Part shown: one piece after another, positions 33,759 through 45,877 of the stretch
Layout: every line of letters begins with the position of its first letter
Position numbering within the stretch: position 1 is the stretch's first letter
Origin: Erigeron canadensis
Lineage: Eukaryota > Streptophyta > Magnoliopsida > Asterales > Asteraceae
Assembly (NCBI RefSeq): GCF_010389155.1
Contig: NC_057761.1
Span: forward strand, 7,070,501 to 7,134,500
Direction of reading: 5' to 3'
DNA length: 64,000 bases
Notes under the pieces: generated by a model
Seen by the model: the letters and a program-made list of their open reading frames with translations, nothing else
Database searches by the model: none
Told to the model about the DNA's origin: nothing
Translations under genes and position numbers: made by a program

Positions 33759-36700
33759 TCAATGGCGTAATGAGTCACCAACCTTAGATCTATTTAAATC
33801 CTGATGCAGAAACCACCATGGGCCATTCTTGGTTGATAATCTACAGAAACGGGAAAGGTAAACAGTAATTAGTTTTTTTTAACCTATCTTTAGGCAAACT
33901 GAAAAATGTACTGTAGCATTCCATTGTCATTATTAAAGATTGTTAGATGTAGTGTTTTTGGTTCATAGAAGCATCTATTATGTGGTGAGGACTAAAACGT
34001 CAAACTACGAACAGAGTGAAACCTGATCAATCCTGCCACCATTCGCAATCCCATGAATAGGGTCAAACCTGCCCAAACACCATATAGACCAAAAGAAGGA
34101 GGAGCATAGAAAAGAAACGCAGATGATAGGAACCCCACAAGCATCTACAATTCATTAAAAGAAAATATTAGTCAAAGATCAAGATAATATATAATTAAAT
34201 CATCATTGTAACGCGTACCATGGAATAAGCTGCGTAAGGGAAGTCTGAAACTCCATAATGCAATCCATCAACGATAAAAGCCAAAGCATTCAATGGCTGG
34301 CTAGCACTCACAAACTTTTTCGTGAAACCCAACAAAAAAGACATAAGAGACGTAACGATAGGAACCATAAATATAGAAAGAAATATCAATATACAGAGAT
34401 TATACCAAAACCCCGGTCCTAGCAATTCTTAATACTTCAGAGTCCTTCGTAAACATAGCAGCTATAGAACCAAAGGATAAGCCCAATATCGCGGCCAAAG
34501 AAATACCTGTCACTAAACCAATCTGCCAAACATGTATATGAAAAGAATAATCAATGGTAACTTGAATCCAACTTATTTGGATTGTCAGGTAAGACAATTG
34601 AGGTGTGTCTACTCATTCAAAGTGTAGGCTAGTAAAATTAAACAATGCACCAAAGTATACACAACTTAATAAGTTCAAGAGGTCTTGTGGAACGGAAGTT
34701 AGAGCTTTCATAGATTGTATACGAGTATAACTTACCTTCAAAACTAAGTATGTGATATCCTTCACAGATCTGTAGTCCCCTTCTGAAACTGAACTAGCAA
34801 TCAATGCCTAAAATAAAACAAAACAAAATGGGAGTCAACAAACGAACTCCCAAGCTTTTTTTTTTTTTTTTTAATTCCTACCTAAGTTTACAAGTATCCT
34901 ATCATCATCATCACAAATGGATTTGATGGTGTTTATTTGGATCTACAATATTAGCTTCATTTGTTTCAATTGGTAATTCAGACATTTCGCCAACAGTCTA
35001 CATGTTACAACTTCAAAACAAAAGAGGAGTATTTCTGGATGACTATAAAACATCAATTGGTAGTGAAGCAAGTAAATAACTCTTCTCGAATATTATGACC
35101 ATGAATATGTAATAGCAAGCTTCGTTGCACAAGTGAGTTGAAGACCATAACTAACTATGCAACAAGATTGTAATCACCTTGCATAATGAACCATAACCAT
35201 ACCTGACCTGACGCTGCAAGTGCATCTGTTATAAGAGAAACAGCCAACCATACTTGCAAACATATCTGGTGAGCAGCCATAGCTATAGGACCTTGCCGAG
35301 CAGCCATTGATGTTCCCAGGGTGGTTGTCGTAAGTACTGCAAGAGTTCTTCCCAGGAGAAAACCCCCTAAACAAGCAAAATACCATAGAACAAGACAATC
35401 AAAACTCAAAAGCACTAGTGATTTCTTGCTGTTAAATCCTATAGATAAATTATATATAATTAAAAAAAATTGTTTATGAAGAAACTGCTACACGTTTACC
35501 AGATTTCATATAGCCACCAAATTGTAGTGCTCCAGGCCTCGGAGGCAGTAATACAGCTCTTTTATTAAGATGCCATATCATTAAAAATGTGACCATGTAC
35601 CTAAAACAATAGCATTAAGTTGGAGCACCTCATGCAAGGGCATAAAATCATAAGAGAAGGGACAAAAAAACCAATCAAAATTTCTTTAGTAGTGCATATT
35701 TTAATGAGGTGGTTGTGAAAGCCACTTTTCACAAAAACCGCAACTATCTCAATTAAAAGGCTGATATAAGAGCACATACTGTGAGATAACAGAAGAAATT
35801 GCTGCTCCACTCACACCTAACTTGAAGTAGTACATAAGAATGGGAAACCAAAAAATTGCTGAACAATTACCAATGCCTGCATAAAATGAATCGATATTAA
35901 CCAACTGAAATATTATTAGCAAACACCAATGTACTAAATCATTCTCTGATTCATATCATCTGAAGTTCATCAGCCAGGTAAATGTATGAAACTGCCTCTT
36001 CAAAATAGAACTTTAAACTTGCCTAAACATAATACTGGAGTCTTTGTGTCCTTAAAACCACGGAAAACACCCTGAAGAGCTAAAGAAAGCACAACGGCAG
36101 GAGCACCCAGGGCTCTAAGAGAAAGAAATTGTTGAGCTGGAGCATGCATCGAAGAAGCCTGTAACAAATTAGCTACATTCATCACCATTTCTTGTATAGA
36201 ACCACATATACGAAATTCAATAGCAGAAAGGACTTGATGAGAAATCAATCATTCCAATCATCTTAACTCCCCACAAAATTTTGATACTCAATTTTATAAT
36301 CTAGGTCAGGGTTAGTAACTTTTCCACGTCAATTAATACCTAGGTGATTTCTGACAGATTCAATATTAATTTCTTTGTTTTTTACCATTAGCTTTTGGCC
36401 AATATAGCCCTAACCAAGTCTTTCGAATCAACAGTTGTGGCTTTAAGACCTACTAACAGGGTATGTATGTGTGCGTGTACTTCAACAGTTCTGAAAAATG
36501 CTACCATGTATTCTAATTTCTGAGACTAGTTATCATATTCTAATAAAATTAAATTGACGTGAAGATTCACCAAACTGTTCATGAACCACAGAAAGTTGAA
36601 ACTACACTAAGTCTGTTTGACCTCAAAAGAATAAAAAGCTTAACTTACCGATGGTATACCCATGAGATTAAGAAACACCCCTGATCCGAAATATAATGCC

Positions 36701-37466
36701 AAACCCTCAAATATACCAATGCCAACAGCCAAAAGCAAAGCTGTAGAGACGGAAGCTAGCTGTTTCCTTTCTGCTACAACATGGCCATTTCCATTTGCGT
36801 CTTTAGTGACTGTGTCATGATCCCAAGATAAAATTAACATGAGGTAAGCTTTTTTGATGTAAAAGTAAAAAGGATGTAGCATTACCACTGGAGTTTTTTG
36901 CAATATCCTCCGCCACAAAAGAAGTAGAAACACTAAGGAGAGGAATGTTAAATAGTTTGGAAACAATATTGAAGATCGAAATGGAGACACCAGCAGAAGC
37001 CAACTGCACAGGGCCTGTCAATATCACCCAAACACAAAAGGATAAATAAAGCAGGGAACTGCAACAGGCATTAACAGTTAGGTTACACATACTCGTAATT
37101 AATATAAACCAGGCAGCTTACCCAATCTTCCAATATAAGCTGTCTCCATTAACTGGGCCATTGGTTCAATAGCTTGCCCAGCAAGTGCTGGAAGTGATAG
37201 TCCAATAAGCTCCTTTTTAATATTTTTAGAACGTGATATCTCAATTGCTTCTTGATCCTCTGTTGAACCAACACGAATCAGGTCCCTGTGTATAGAAAAG
37301 AAGACAGACAAATTAGCCCCAATACAAATCGATTAGTTAACTAGTATTTTTGAAACAGGCCATAACCAAGATATAAACTCTTTGGCAGGTTGCATTACAA
37401 GATAAGTATGCAACAAATGTTTCTGGAAAACATGCATATTTATACATTCCATCACCGCCTCCATCA

Positions 37467-37500
<34 letters not shown>

Positions 37501-38049
37501 AATAGACTATAATGTTTGATAAAAAAAAAGTATCACCAAAGCATACACTTGCATCAATGCTTATGTCAAATATGCCACCAATGCGGAAAATATGTACAAT
37601 AGGTTCACATGCTTTACCTCAGCTAAAATATTTGTAAATGTATAATGTCACAAATAACACAAAATATGAAGAGTATATTTGAGGACTTACGGATATATTT
37701 CTTTCAGGTTAGAGACATCGTTCTCTTCTGTTACAATACTCTCTTCCACTTCAGAAGAACGCACACTAGAATCTGAGTTTACACGCCCTTTTATTGTGGA
37801 AGAAGCATGCTTTCTCTTATGAATAACTGAAGAATATAACATCATCTTTGATAAAACTGGGGAACAATGTCCTACAACATCTGCTGAATATCTCAACCTC
37901 CTCCGTTTGTTTAAATATAATGAATCACGAACTCTGACTGATAGTGTTTCTGGAAAAGACCCTTTCTTTAACTTTGTTTTGGTCCATTCACCACTTTCGG
38001 TTGCCAGTCCATTAAATAGAAGAGTATTATTCAGTTGCCCAGAAGCCAT
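33759..38049 (-). CDS. MATE efflux transporter, plastid-targeted DETOXIFICATION 45-like
   Basis: Thirteen exons join in frame to 599 residues: 37691-38049, 37122-37285, 36886-37014, 36649-36809, 36023-36158, 35780-35876, 35500-35600, 35203-35366, 34736-34807, 34406-34522, 34219-34314, 34023-34144 and 33759-33840. Residues 1 to about 110 are rich in Ser, Arg and Lys and poor in acids, like a chloroplast transit peptide. The core starts KKELIGLSLPALAGQAIEPM, then LMETAYIGRLG and GVSISIFNIVSKLFNIPLLS with AEDIAK, typical of the plant DTX42-45/EDS5 branch. About twelve hydrophobic helices follow, ending in a short hydrophilic tail at TGA 33759-33761. MATE proteins export organic molecules by cation antiport; the substrate is not readable. 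The intron after exon 5 begins GC in place of GT. Closest known type is DTX45, judged by memory of motifs. Confidence 0.92.
35877..36022 (-). other. GC-AG intron of the MATE gene
   Basis: The exon ends GTTTAG at 36023 and the intron starts GCAAGT. The acceptor is ATGCAG (35877-35882 on the minus strand). Joining here gives LCLGIGNCS, as expected for MATE proteins, whereas no GT donor nearby keeps the frame. AG|GCAAGT is the recognised consensus of the minor GC-AG class. Confidence 0.85.
37459..37501 (+). repeat. (TA)n(TG)n microsatellite in MATE intron 1
   Basis: A run of TA dinucleotides passes into TG dinucleotides. It is intronic and probably length-polymorphic. Confidence 0.9.
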
Positions 38050-38859
38050 TGGTCTTAAACTAGGTTTTCAAATTAGGTATCTGTATATATTTAATCAAAA
38101 ACTTTGTCAGATTCTGAAACCATTCAAGATAATACACAGATATATCTGTCCTTTCTCTTGTTTAAGAAGTTAAACAACTATACTATATCTATGCAAAAGT
38201 ACTATTTTAAGAATCCATAGATTGCTAACAAAAATTTTTTGACTTTAAAATCCCTGAGTGGAGCAGAGAAACCAACTTCACAAACTTGTACACAATCACG
38301 CACGTGTCATTGCATTAGTGCCTTTCCTATGTCGAATTTACTAAAAGGGGAGCAGGTAAATAGCACACAAAATATATTTAAACTATAGCTATAAATCAAA
38401 ACAGACATCATGGAAGACAAAATTCCAACCACACTGACTCAGATTCTACAGTTTAAAACCGAGGGCGGTGCTATTTGTATCTTGGATTTACATAAAAGAT
38501 TAATAAACAAGATTGAGACAATGAAAGATGTGCATCATGGCCATCATATACTATCTCTATCTAACTTTTATACAACTAAAGAAGATAAAGTAAATTGTCA
38601 TTTTTTATACCCTTTAAACCAAATTAGCAAAATGACATACGTAACTAGTTTCACAGCATGCACCAAGAATTACATTTAGGCAAATTTCAACATCAAGCAG
38701 TTTTGATTACAAGTACAAATGATCACTGAAATGAGTCACTTCATCCGAATTAAAACGACTAGTAGTATTCCTAATGAAAATAATATCCTTTTTTATCCCC
38801 GTCCACACACTATAGTACGTAAGTAAGTAACACCCAATGGCATCTTCCACATGTTTTGG

Positions 38860-38965
38860 GTCCCAATGCCAAAGGTAGAAAAGGATCTCCAGCCTTGCTG
38901 AGCATGAGAATCGAACCCTTGACCTCTGTCTCTAGAGGCAATGGCTCCAACCACTTGATCCCCGT
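38860..38965 (-). mobile_element. Putative SINE relic
   Basis: On the minus strand CAAGTGGTTGGAGCC is followed about 35 bases later by AAGGGTTCGATTCTC, matching the box A and box B arrangement of tRNA-derived SINEs. No complete tRNA cloverleaf was seen. Confidence 0.4.
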
Positions 38966-39084
38966 CCACACATTATGAAGTCTATAAATGTGGTCTACTA
39001 CCTAAGTTTCATTGCAAATGCTTACATATTAAGCGTCTAATATCAACTTGTACTCAAGTGTCAGATAAAAAGAGCACGCTAATT

Positions 39085-39240
39085 TTTTTTGGTTAACCTA
39101 GGGAAATAACCCGCTTTGCAAGCCGACTAATCCCATGATGACACCCAGCCCAGAGTAGTAGCCGGTGAACCTCTGAGGTCAAGGGATATATTTTCGCTCC
39201 TAAGATTCGAACTTGGAGACCTCTAGGTATTTTCATCATT
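39085..39240 (-). mobile_element. Putative SINE/tRNA-related relic
   Basis: The minus strand has CAAGTTCGAATCTTAGG, a box B-like motif, downstream of CTTGGTCTTTAATG. It ends in a T-rich (plus-strand) tract at 39083-39090. Family membership is uncertain. Confidence 0.35.
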
Positions 39241-41372
39241 AAAGACCAAGTCACATTTTCTGATTTTCATTTCGCCTCCAAATGATTACATTGACCCAAA
39301 AGACAAATCATTTTAGTGAGTGTTACAGATAAAGACTTGGGGCAAACAGAACCATTTTTCCTAATTATCAAACACTAATTGCAAAAATCATCCAACGTTA
39401 ATTAGGTTCATTACTTCAAGGAATTTGTTTCATATGATAATAAGACACATAAAACAGGGTGCCTCATCAAAACTAACTACTACATCAATAATTATTTAAC
39501 TAATTAAAACAAAAGTAGTTATAATAACAATAAATATACACAAGAAAGATTGTTTTAATAGTATAAATGCTTTTTGTAAAATTAGTAACAAGTAACAATT
39601 TAAAAAACATCAAAAACCATGGACAACCTTAAGATAAAATTAAAAAAAAAAAACATGAATGAATGAAACAAGTAATATTTTAAAAAAAAAAAAAAACACA
39701 AAACAAATAGAAAATGAAATTGGAAAGAAAAAAAAAAAAAAAAAAAGAAGATTGAATAACCTTTTATGTGTGTATGTTAATAGTGGAGTGAAGTGGGGTG
39801 GATTTTTATGGCGGCAAGCAATTTCTCAAATGGCTTTTGTGTTTGTGTTCATTTCATATGAAAGGATAGATTGATGTGTTAGAATCTTTATATGTATGGA
39901 AAAATATATATAATCATGAATTTAATTTTATTTTTCCTCGTATCGTATCATCGTATCGGTTTTATGTTGAAAGTTTGCCGGCAAAATCCTTCCTAGGTAA
40001 CCCAACCAACCCACCACCCGACCCATATTCAATTTTATACTTTTCTACCCTACACTTTTCTACCCAAGCCTTCTTCGAAAACCATAGGATTGGTGAATAA
40101 ATCATTCAAATAACTGTCTTTTAAAAAATATAAAGAAAATGGGCTAAGTACATTTTTGAACATCTATAAAATGATCTGATTTGATTAATAAGTGATCGAG
40201 TTGTTACTTTGAATAAATGAAATATTGATATTTTCATTTTTAGTAAAAAACAACACTTTATATGTAAAAATAAAAGACAAATGAGCAATTTATGATTTAT
40301 AGTAAATCTATTTCGATTATATGTCTATGGATAATGGTGGCATTAACGCATGAATGTGTTTATGGTTTAATAACAATCTATAAAAGATTATTGTTTTCTC
40401 AAGTTCTAGTCGTGCTTGATTCTTGCTATTTACGAGTATAATAGATTGTTGGTTGTTTGTTGACGAAACTGTTGTTGATCATATGATGTCAAATGTTTGT
40501 CTATGTGTATATAACTAGGAATGAACGTGATACAATTACATAGCGTTTAATTAATATTAGAATTAAATGTGTCTATAATTTGTTAGGTTAATGATAAATT
40601 GATAATTTAGTTAGGTTCCGTTTGTTTATCACTTAATAATGGAATTAATAAAAAAAATGTTGAATCCATTATATCAATGAAATACGTTTGTTTTTTACTT
40701 AACGAGAATAACTACCCGTGCGTTGCGGCGGTGAGATGGTAGGGGCGATAGGTCATAAGAAACGATAAGTCATAGAGTGTGATAGCCAAATGTCTTAGCC
40801 GCACGGACTCCGCCCTCGAATTTAAAAATTTGTCGAAACTATATCGAATGACATCTCTAATGAAAGTGCATGAAATTTTAAGAACACCCAAATAATTTTT
40901 ATAATTTATCGATGTACGGTTTTTAAGATAAAAGATTTTGAATGAATTAGAGGAATAAAATGATTTACAGAGGATAGAGAAAAAAATAAGTGGTTGAGAT
41001 TTGAGAAGAAAGAAAAATGAGTGGTTGAAATGTGTATAGATGTATTGTACATTATGCATTAGTAGGTGTACATTGTTGAAAAGTTGAAAGTTGAAAAATT
41101 TTGGAGGGAATAAATGGTTTATAATGTAGTAGAGATAAATAAAAAAACAAGTATGCTGTCTTAATTTATATAAACATTTATTTGACCATTCAATTAATTA
41201 AACATTCAGATAATAATTAAAGGTGATCCTTTGAAAATAAAGTGCATTCTTGTCTGTCACAAATATGACATCGTATATGTTTTATTCCACACGACATTAC
41301 AAGATGGCTTTCAAATGTTTCGATCGTGATGTTGACTTTAAACAAGAGTACTTACATTTTGGACATGAAACA

Positions 41373-44300
41373 TTACATTCGCTTTATGGCTCTAACAATG
41401 ATACCATGTTTGAAGTGAAGAACTATGCCAAATTCAAATTCCAAAGGGGTTTTCATGTTTGGGGAGCGTCGAAACACATATCTCCTGTATAGATGGATCA
41501 ATGCTAGCTTAATCTCTTGCAAAGCGAATTTCTGACCAATGCATACTCGAGGTCCAATCCCGAAGGGTATGTATGCATAAGGATGCCTATGTTTTTCTTC
41601 ATCACCATTCGGGTCAAATCTCTCTGGCTTGAACTTTTCGGGCTCCGGAAAATTGGTAGGATCCTTTGCTAGAGCTGCATATGACATCCACACTCCTGTC
41701 CCCTATTCATTTTTTTTATGTCAAAGTGTAAAAATCAAATGTTAAATAGAAAGTCAAACTAGGACCTTTAAAGTAAGATGAAAGATTCAACTAATTGATA
41801 CCTTTGGGATAATATAATCTCCAATCTTTACGTCTGTGGCTGCTTCTCTTAACATGAAAGGAGAAAGTGTGTAAAACCTCATTGTTTCTTTGACCACCTA
41901 CAATGTAAGAACAACATTAGCTTAGAAATCGGATAATGATATTGAGTATGACTCCATCCTATCTTGAATGTCATACTTTGACTTTTTGAGTTTTTTCTTT
42001 CAATTTTGACTCTTAATATTATTGTTGTGTTATATAATACTTGAAATAGAATATATGAATGAGCTGAGTTTTAAACGTACTTTTCATTGATATAACTTTC
42101 ATTGATTATTATATAATAAAAACGAAAAAATTAACGATCAAAATTAAAAGAAAAAGACTTAAAAAGTCAAAACAGTAAATTGAAAATGAGACAGAATGAG
42201 TATTATATAGGTATTGCATGGACTTGCCTGATCAAGGTATGGAAATCTTGATTGAAGATCATCTGCTGTTGGAACCTGATCACGTGGACCAAATGCATCT
42301 ATCTCTTCAAGCAACTTTTGCTCGACTTCTGGATGCCCAGAAATCAGATAAACAGCAGTAGATATTGTGAATGATGTTGTCGTTGATCCAGCAAGGAAGT
42401 GCTCGTACGTTAGGCCACTGATGTAGTCCGGTGTGAATAACCGACTCAAATTAGTATTCGATTCCCTTGCATTCAATATCAATGACAAGAAATCACTTGA
42501 TCCTCTTTTTCTGTCTTGCATTTTGTTGTCCACAATCTTTTCTAGTATATTAGTCAAGCTTTTGTTTGTCCTTTGAAGTTGCCAATCCGTGGTGAACGGG
42601 ATGTTTTCAAATATGTGGCGAAAGGGCTCTTGAAGTATCGGGAGAAAGAGGCCTATGAGCATTGACATGGAAGACGATAAGTCCATTTTGAGCTTGGAGG
42701 TGGAGTAGATGTGTTGCTTGAGAAACGAGTCAGTGTATCCTTGGTGCTGATGTTGGTCGGGTTGACATAGGCCAAAATCGGAACCAAAAGCTGCTTTCCC
42801 AATCACGTCGGAAGCAATTTTAAGTGTTAGTTCGTTTAAGTTTATGTCTTCATCGGCGCCTTCTGGAATATTTTGAGCAATGGCCTCAATATAAGATTGC
42901 ATCATTGGTACTAAGGTTGCCAAGTGAGATGGCTGGTACACTGAAACTATAGTGTTTCTCATACTTGACCATGTTAAATCCCTGGAGTTGAAATGATGTA
43001 TTGGTGTGAATATATGTATGAAATGACAGATAATAATAGTTTTTACCAACAAATTATGAAAATAATATGTATCATAATCTTGATATGAAAACATTAATAT
43101 TGGTATTACTCCAGTAAATTAGTGTTCTAACCAATATGATTAGCCATGTGCAGGTTTGTATAAGTGAGCAAAACTATGAGAACCAAATCAGTGAGTGTAT
43201 GAAAGATAAAAGAAAGGAGGACCGAATTAAGGAAAATAATAAATCCTCTTAACCAATCCTCCTAAAAATCCTCATAATATATCCACTTGTTAACACATGA
43301 AATCCACTAATTCTCTTTCCTAACCTCACTATTTTCTACATGTCACGATCCTATTAATTAGGAGGATTTTTAGGCTAATAATTTAGGAGAATTGATCATT
43401 ACCCCTGAATTAAAGCTCACAAGGAAAACAAATGCATTGATTAACATCAAGACTCTTAACACTCGACCCAACCCAAAACCTGACAAAAAAAAAAAAACAA
43501 GTTCGGGTCAATAAATTTCAACCCGCAAACCCACCTACCTAACTTTTTCCAGGTTGTGTTTTAGTTGGGTCTAGAAACAAAGCTGGAAAATTTGATTGCT
43601 GAGGCCCGTCCAGTAACGATAATATATTATTCAAACATTTTTAACGTACAAAGTTGTTTATAGCTGCGAAACATCAAACAATCTCTTTTCCTACTTCTAA
43701 TCAAAAAAATGGGCGCTATACAACTGCTAATATTAAAGATTTAGAGCTAATAATATCAACAAGTAACACTTTGAATGCGAATATAGTATAAAAGATTAAA
43801 ATTTAATTATTTGTTACATCACTTACAACTTTTTTAAGTCTAAAAATAGAAATTAGTCATAGCCAATTTTATATATAAGCTACATTGATATTTCATAGCA
43901 ATATGTAAAACATAGAATTGGAAATATAATAATTTCATTTTATAATCACGTGAAAATGATTAGACGGATATATTAAACAAAAGGAACTACTCGTATTATT
44001 TATGTTATTATTTTATATTAAGCAGAAGACATTTCAAAAATTATTATTATATATCTCGTATCAAACAATATGAGTATCTTCTAAATTTACTATGTGGGTC
44101 TCGTGGATGAATTAACCTAAAGTCTCGGATTCGAGCCTTTGGGTTCTCATCTCAAATGTATATTCCATGTGGAGGGGTTGAAGGTATAGAAATATCTAGT
44201 TAAAATTGAATTGAAACTCATTTAAAAAAAAAAAAAAAAGAAATAAAGATACGGATAGATATCACCCACCAAGCACCACACACAATCATCATTGCCTATT

Positions 44301-45816
44301 TACTTTTTATTTCTATGTAAACTCATTATCTGTATCTATTTTCTCTGTATATATATAATAATCATATATTACTGCATGTGCAATATTTGGGAAATTTTTT
44401 TTTGAGAAACTTAGAACCAAATTAAGGTTTCATATTATTCATTATCATCAAGTAGAGATAATCACTTAACCAAAGATAATATGTATCCATGTGAGTATGT
44501 GACCTAAAATCAATTCATCTGGACTCTCAACACATCAAATCACACGATCCAGATACAACCTATTTGACCCATTTCACCAAAAACCAACCTATTTGACCTG
44601 TAAACCCGCCAACCATTTAACATACTTGATTTAGATTCAACCCATTTGACCCAACAAACCACTTTATCCAAAGATAGTTCGTTATGATTAATCAGGTCGA
44701 TCCAAGTCGGCTTCAGGTTAAAATTTTTGACTTAAAACTTTTACGGGATTATTACACCTCAAAGTGAAGTTATCATATGCAGGTGGAATTGAAAATGCAT
44801 GGGAAATACCTTATCCAAAGGAGACCTTTTTGATGAATAGGGGAAGCCATTATTGGAGAAGGTATAGTTCTATTGGTTATCTGCTTGAACTTCTTGATCC
44901 CTGCTTCTCTACATAGCTCTGCATCAGCCACAATCACCAAAGCTTGTCTTCCCATGTGAAACCTAAACAACATTCACATATGTTCAACTTCATCTAGCCA
45001 GATTAGTAATTTCTGTTGATTTAACTCCCGCTTTTTCATGAAACCCCAATGTTTGTGTTTGTTTTACTTTACGGATCTATACTACATTACAACATATTGA
45101 ATTCTGCACAATATAATAGAATGGAGCAAACTAATCTACTACATAATTTTTAAATATCAATATATATAAATACAACGTCAAATATTTTATAACATGATAT
45201 AGATTATATGAGAATAATGAATATTATTGATACTGATGTGGATTATTATGCGAAGCATCTTAGATGAAAGGTGTGTGAAACACGGAAGAGGATCCTCAAC
45301 ATTTTGTTTTAACTTCACCAGTAAAGTTAAAAGCATCTTGACTGCTGAATTAAAATCAAATGTCAAAGATTTAAAAACTGTTTGACCTTTGATTTTGACT
45401 CAATAGTCAAGATCATCAAATTTACTAGTAAGACTGGTATGGAATATTAAGCATCTCAATCCGCGTAACACTAATACATAGGTTAACTATTGAATATGGA
45501 CATTGAACTACGTAATTAGAAGCCAAGATTATTCGAAATCGAACCTGAAGACTGGGCCATACTTGTTGGCAAGAATAGTGAACAAATCAAGACCATGTTT
45601 ACTAAACAAATGCAAGTGTCCAACCAAGGGAAGGACTGGAGGACCTGGTACATGCCGTACATGCCAAAGCGGCTCATAGAAATAAACCAAAGTTACAACA
45701 CCAGCTATTGCCAAAATGGTGAAAAGTGCTGATAATAATAGTGAAGGTGTAGTCCATACAAATAACACCATTCCTGATCCAAACTGTTTGATTACACTAA
45801 GGATTGATGTTTCCAT
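41373..45816 (-). CDS. MAX1: Cytochrome P450 of the CYP711A family (MAX1-like carlactone oxidase)
   Basis: Five exons join in frame to 534 residues: 45545-45816, 44810-44962, 42228-42981, 41802-41897 and 41373-41702. An N-terminal membrane anchor (about 24-46) is followed by the hinge [15 protein letters not shown] (about 58-72). Next come [20 protein letters not shown] and [14 protein letters not shown], the I-helix [10 protein letters not shown] (about 338-347), the ExxR pair (KETMR, Glu397/Arg400), [18 protein letters not shown] and the haem loop [10 protein letters not shown] with Cys479. Length and these motifs match MAX1. Members oxidise carlactone to carlactonoic acid or further strigolactone products at the ER, controlling shoot branching and root signalling. 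The exact product differs between paralogues and cannot be read here. A TATA-like TATAAATA lies 54 bp before the ATG. The third intron is GC-AG. The gene appears intact. Confidence 0.93.
41898..42227 (-). other. GC-AG intron of the CYP711A gene
   Basis: The exon ends CTTGATCAG at 42228 and the intron begins GCAAGT; the acceptor is TTGTAG (41898). Splicing joins FPYLDQ to VVKETMRF, the expected sequence before the ExxR helix. Without splicing the frame continues ASPCNTYI, which is not P450-like. Confidence 0.88.
43231..43406. mobile_element. Small MITE in intron 2 of the CYP711A gene
   Basis: A 176-bp insert is bounded by the direct repeat GAATTAA (43224-43230 and 43407-43413). Its ends are diverged inverted repeats: the left GGAAAATAATAAATCCTC compared with the reverse complement of the right, GGGTAATGATCAATTCTC. 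The interior has inverted CCTCCTAAAAATCCTC phrases. The 7-8 base duplication suggests a hAT-type origin. Confidence 0.6.
44090..44240 (+). mobile_element. Putative SINE with poly-A tail in intron 2 of the CYP711A gene
   Basis: GGGTCTCGTGGATGAATTAA and CTCGGATTCGAGCCTTTG resemble the promoter boxes of tRNA-derived SINEs, and the segment ends in a run of about 16 A residues (44223-44239). Its orientation is opposite to the host gene. Confidence 0.45.
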
Positions 45817-45869
45817 TTTAAAGATATGATTAATTAAGGTGGTGAACAAGAAATGGGTGCTTATATTCA

Positions 45870-45877
45870 TATTTATA
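45870..45877 (-). promoter_or_regulatory. TATA-like element of the CYP711A gene
   Basis: The minus strand reads TATAAATA, 54 bases upstream of the ATG at 45816. It is well placed for a short 5' UTR; transcription data would be needed to confirm. Confidence 0.5.

Larger units (their letters stand above)
38050..41372. other. Intergenic region between MATE and P450 genes
   Basis: This is the upstream region of the MATE gene (a TATA-like TTAAATATATACAG lies on the minus strand near 38082-38095), then AT-rich spacer with poly-A runs (39640-39750). Two tRNA-like repeat relics (38860-38965 and 39085-39240) are listed separately. Around 40700-40830 is the phrase CCCGTGCGTTGCGGCGG, which I associate with dispersed plant repeats. 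No protein gene was found. Confidence 0.5.
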
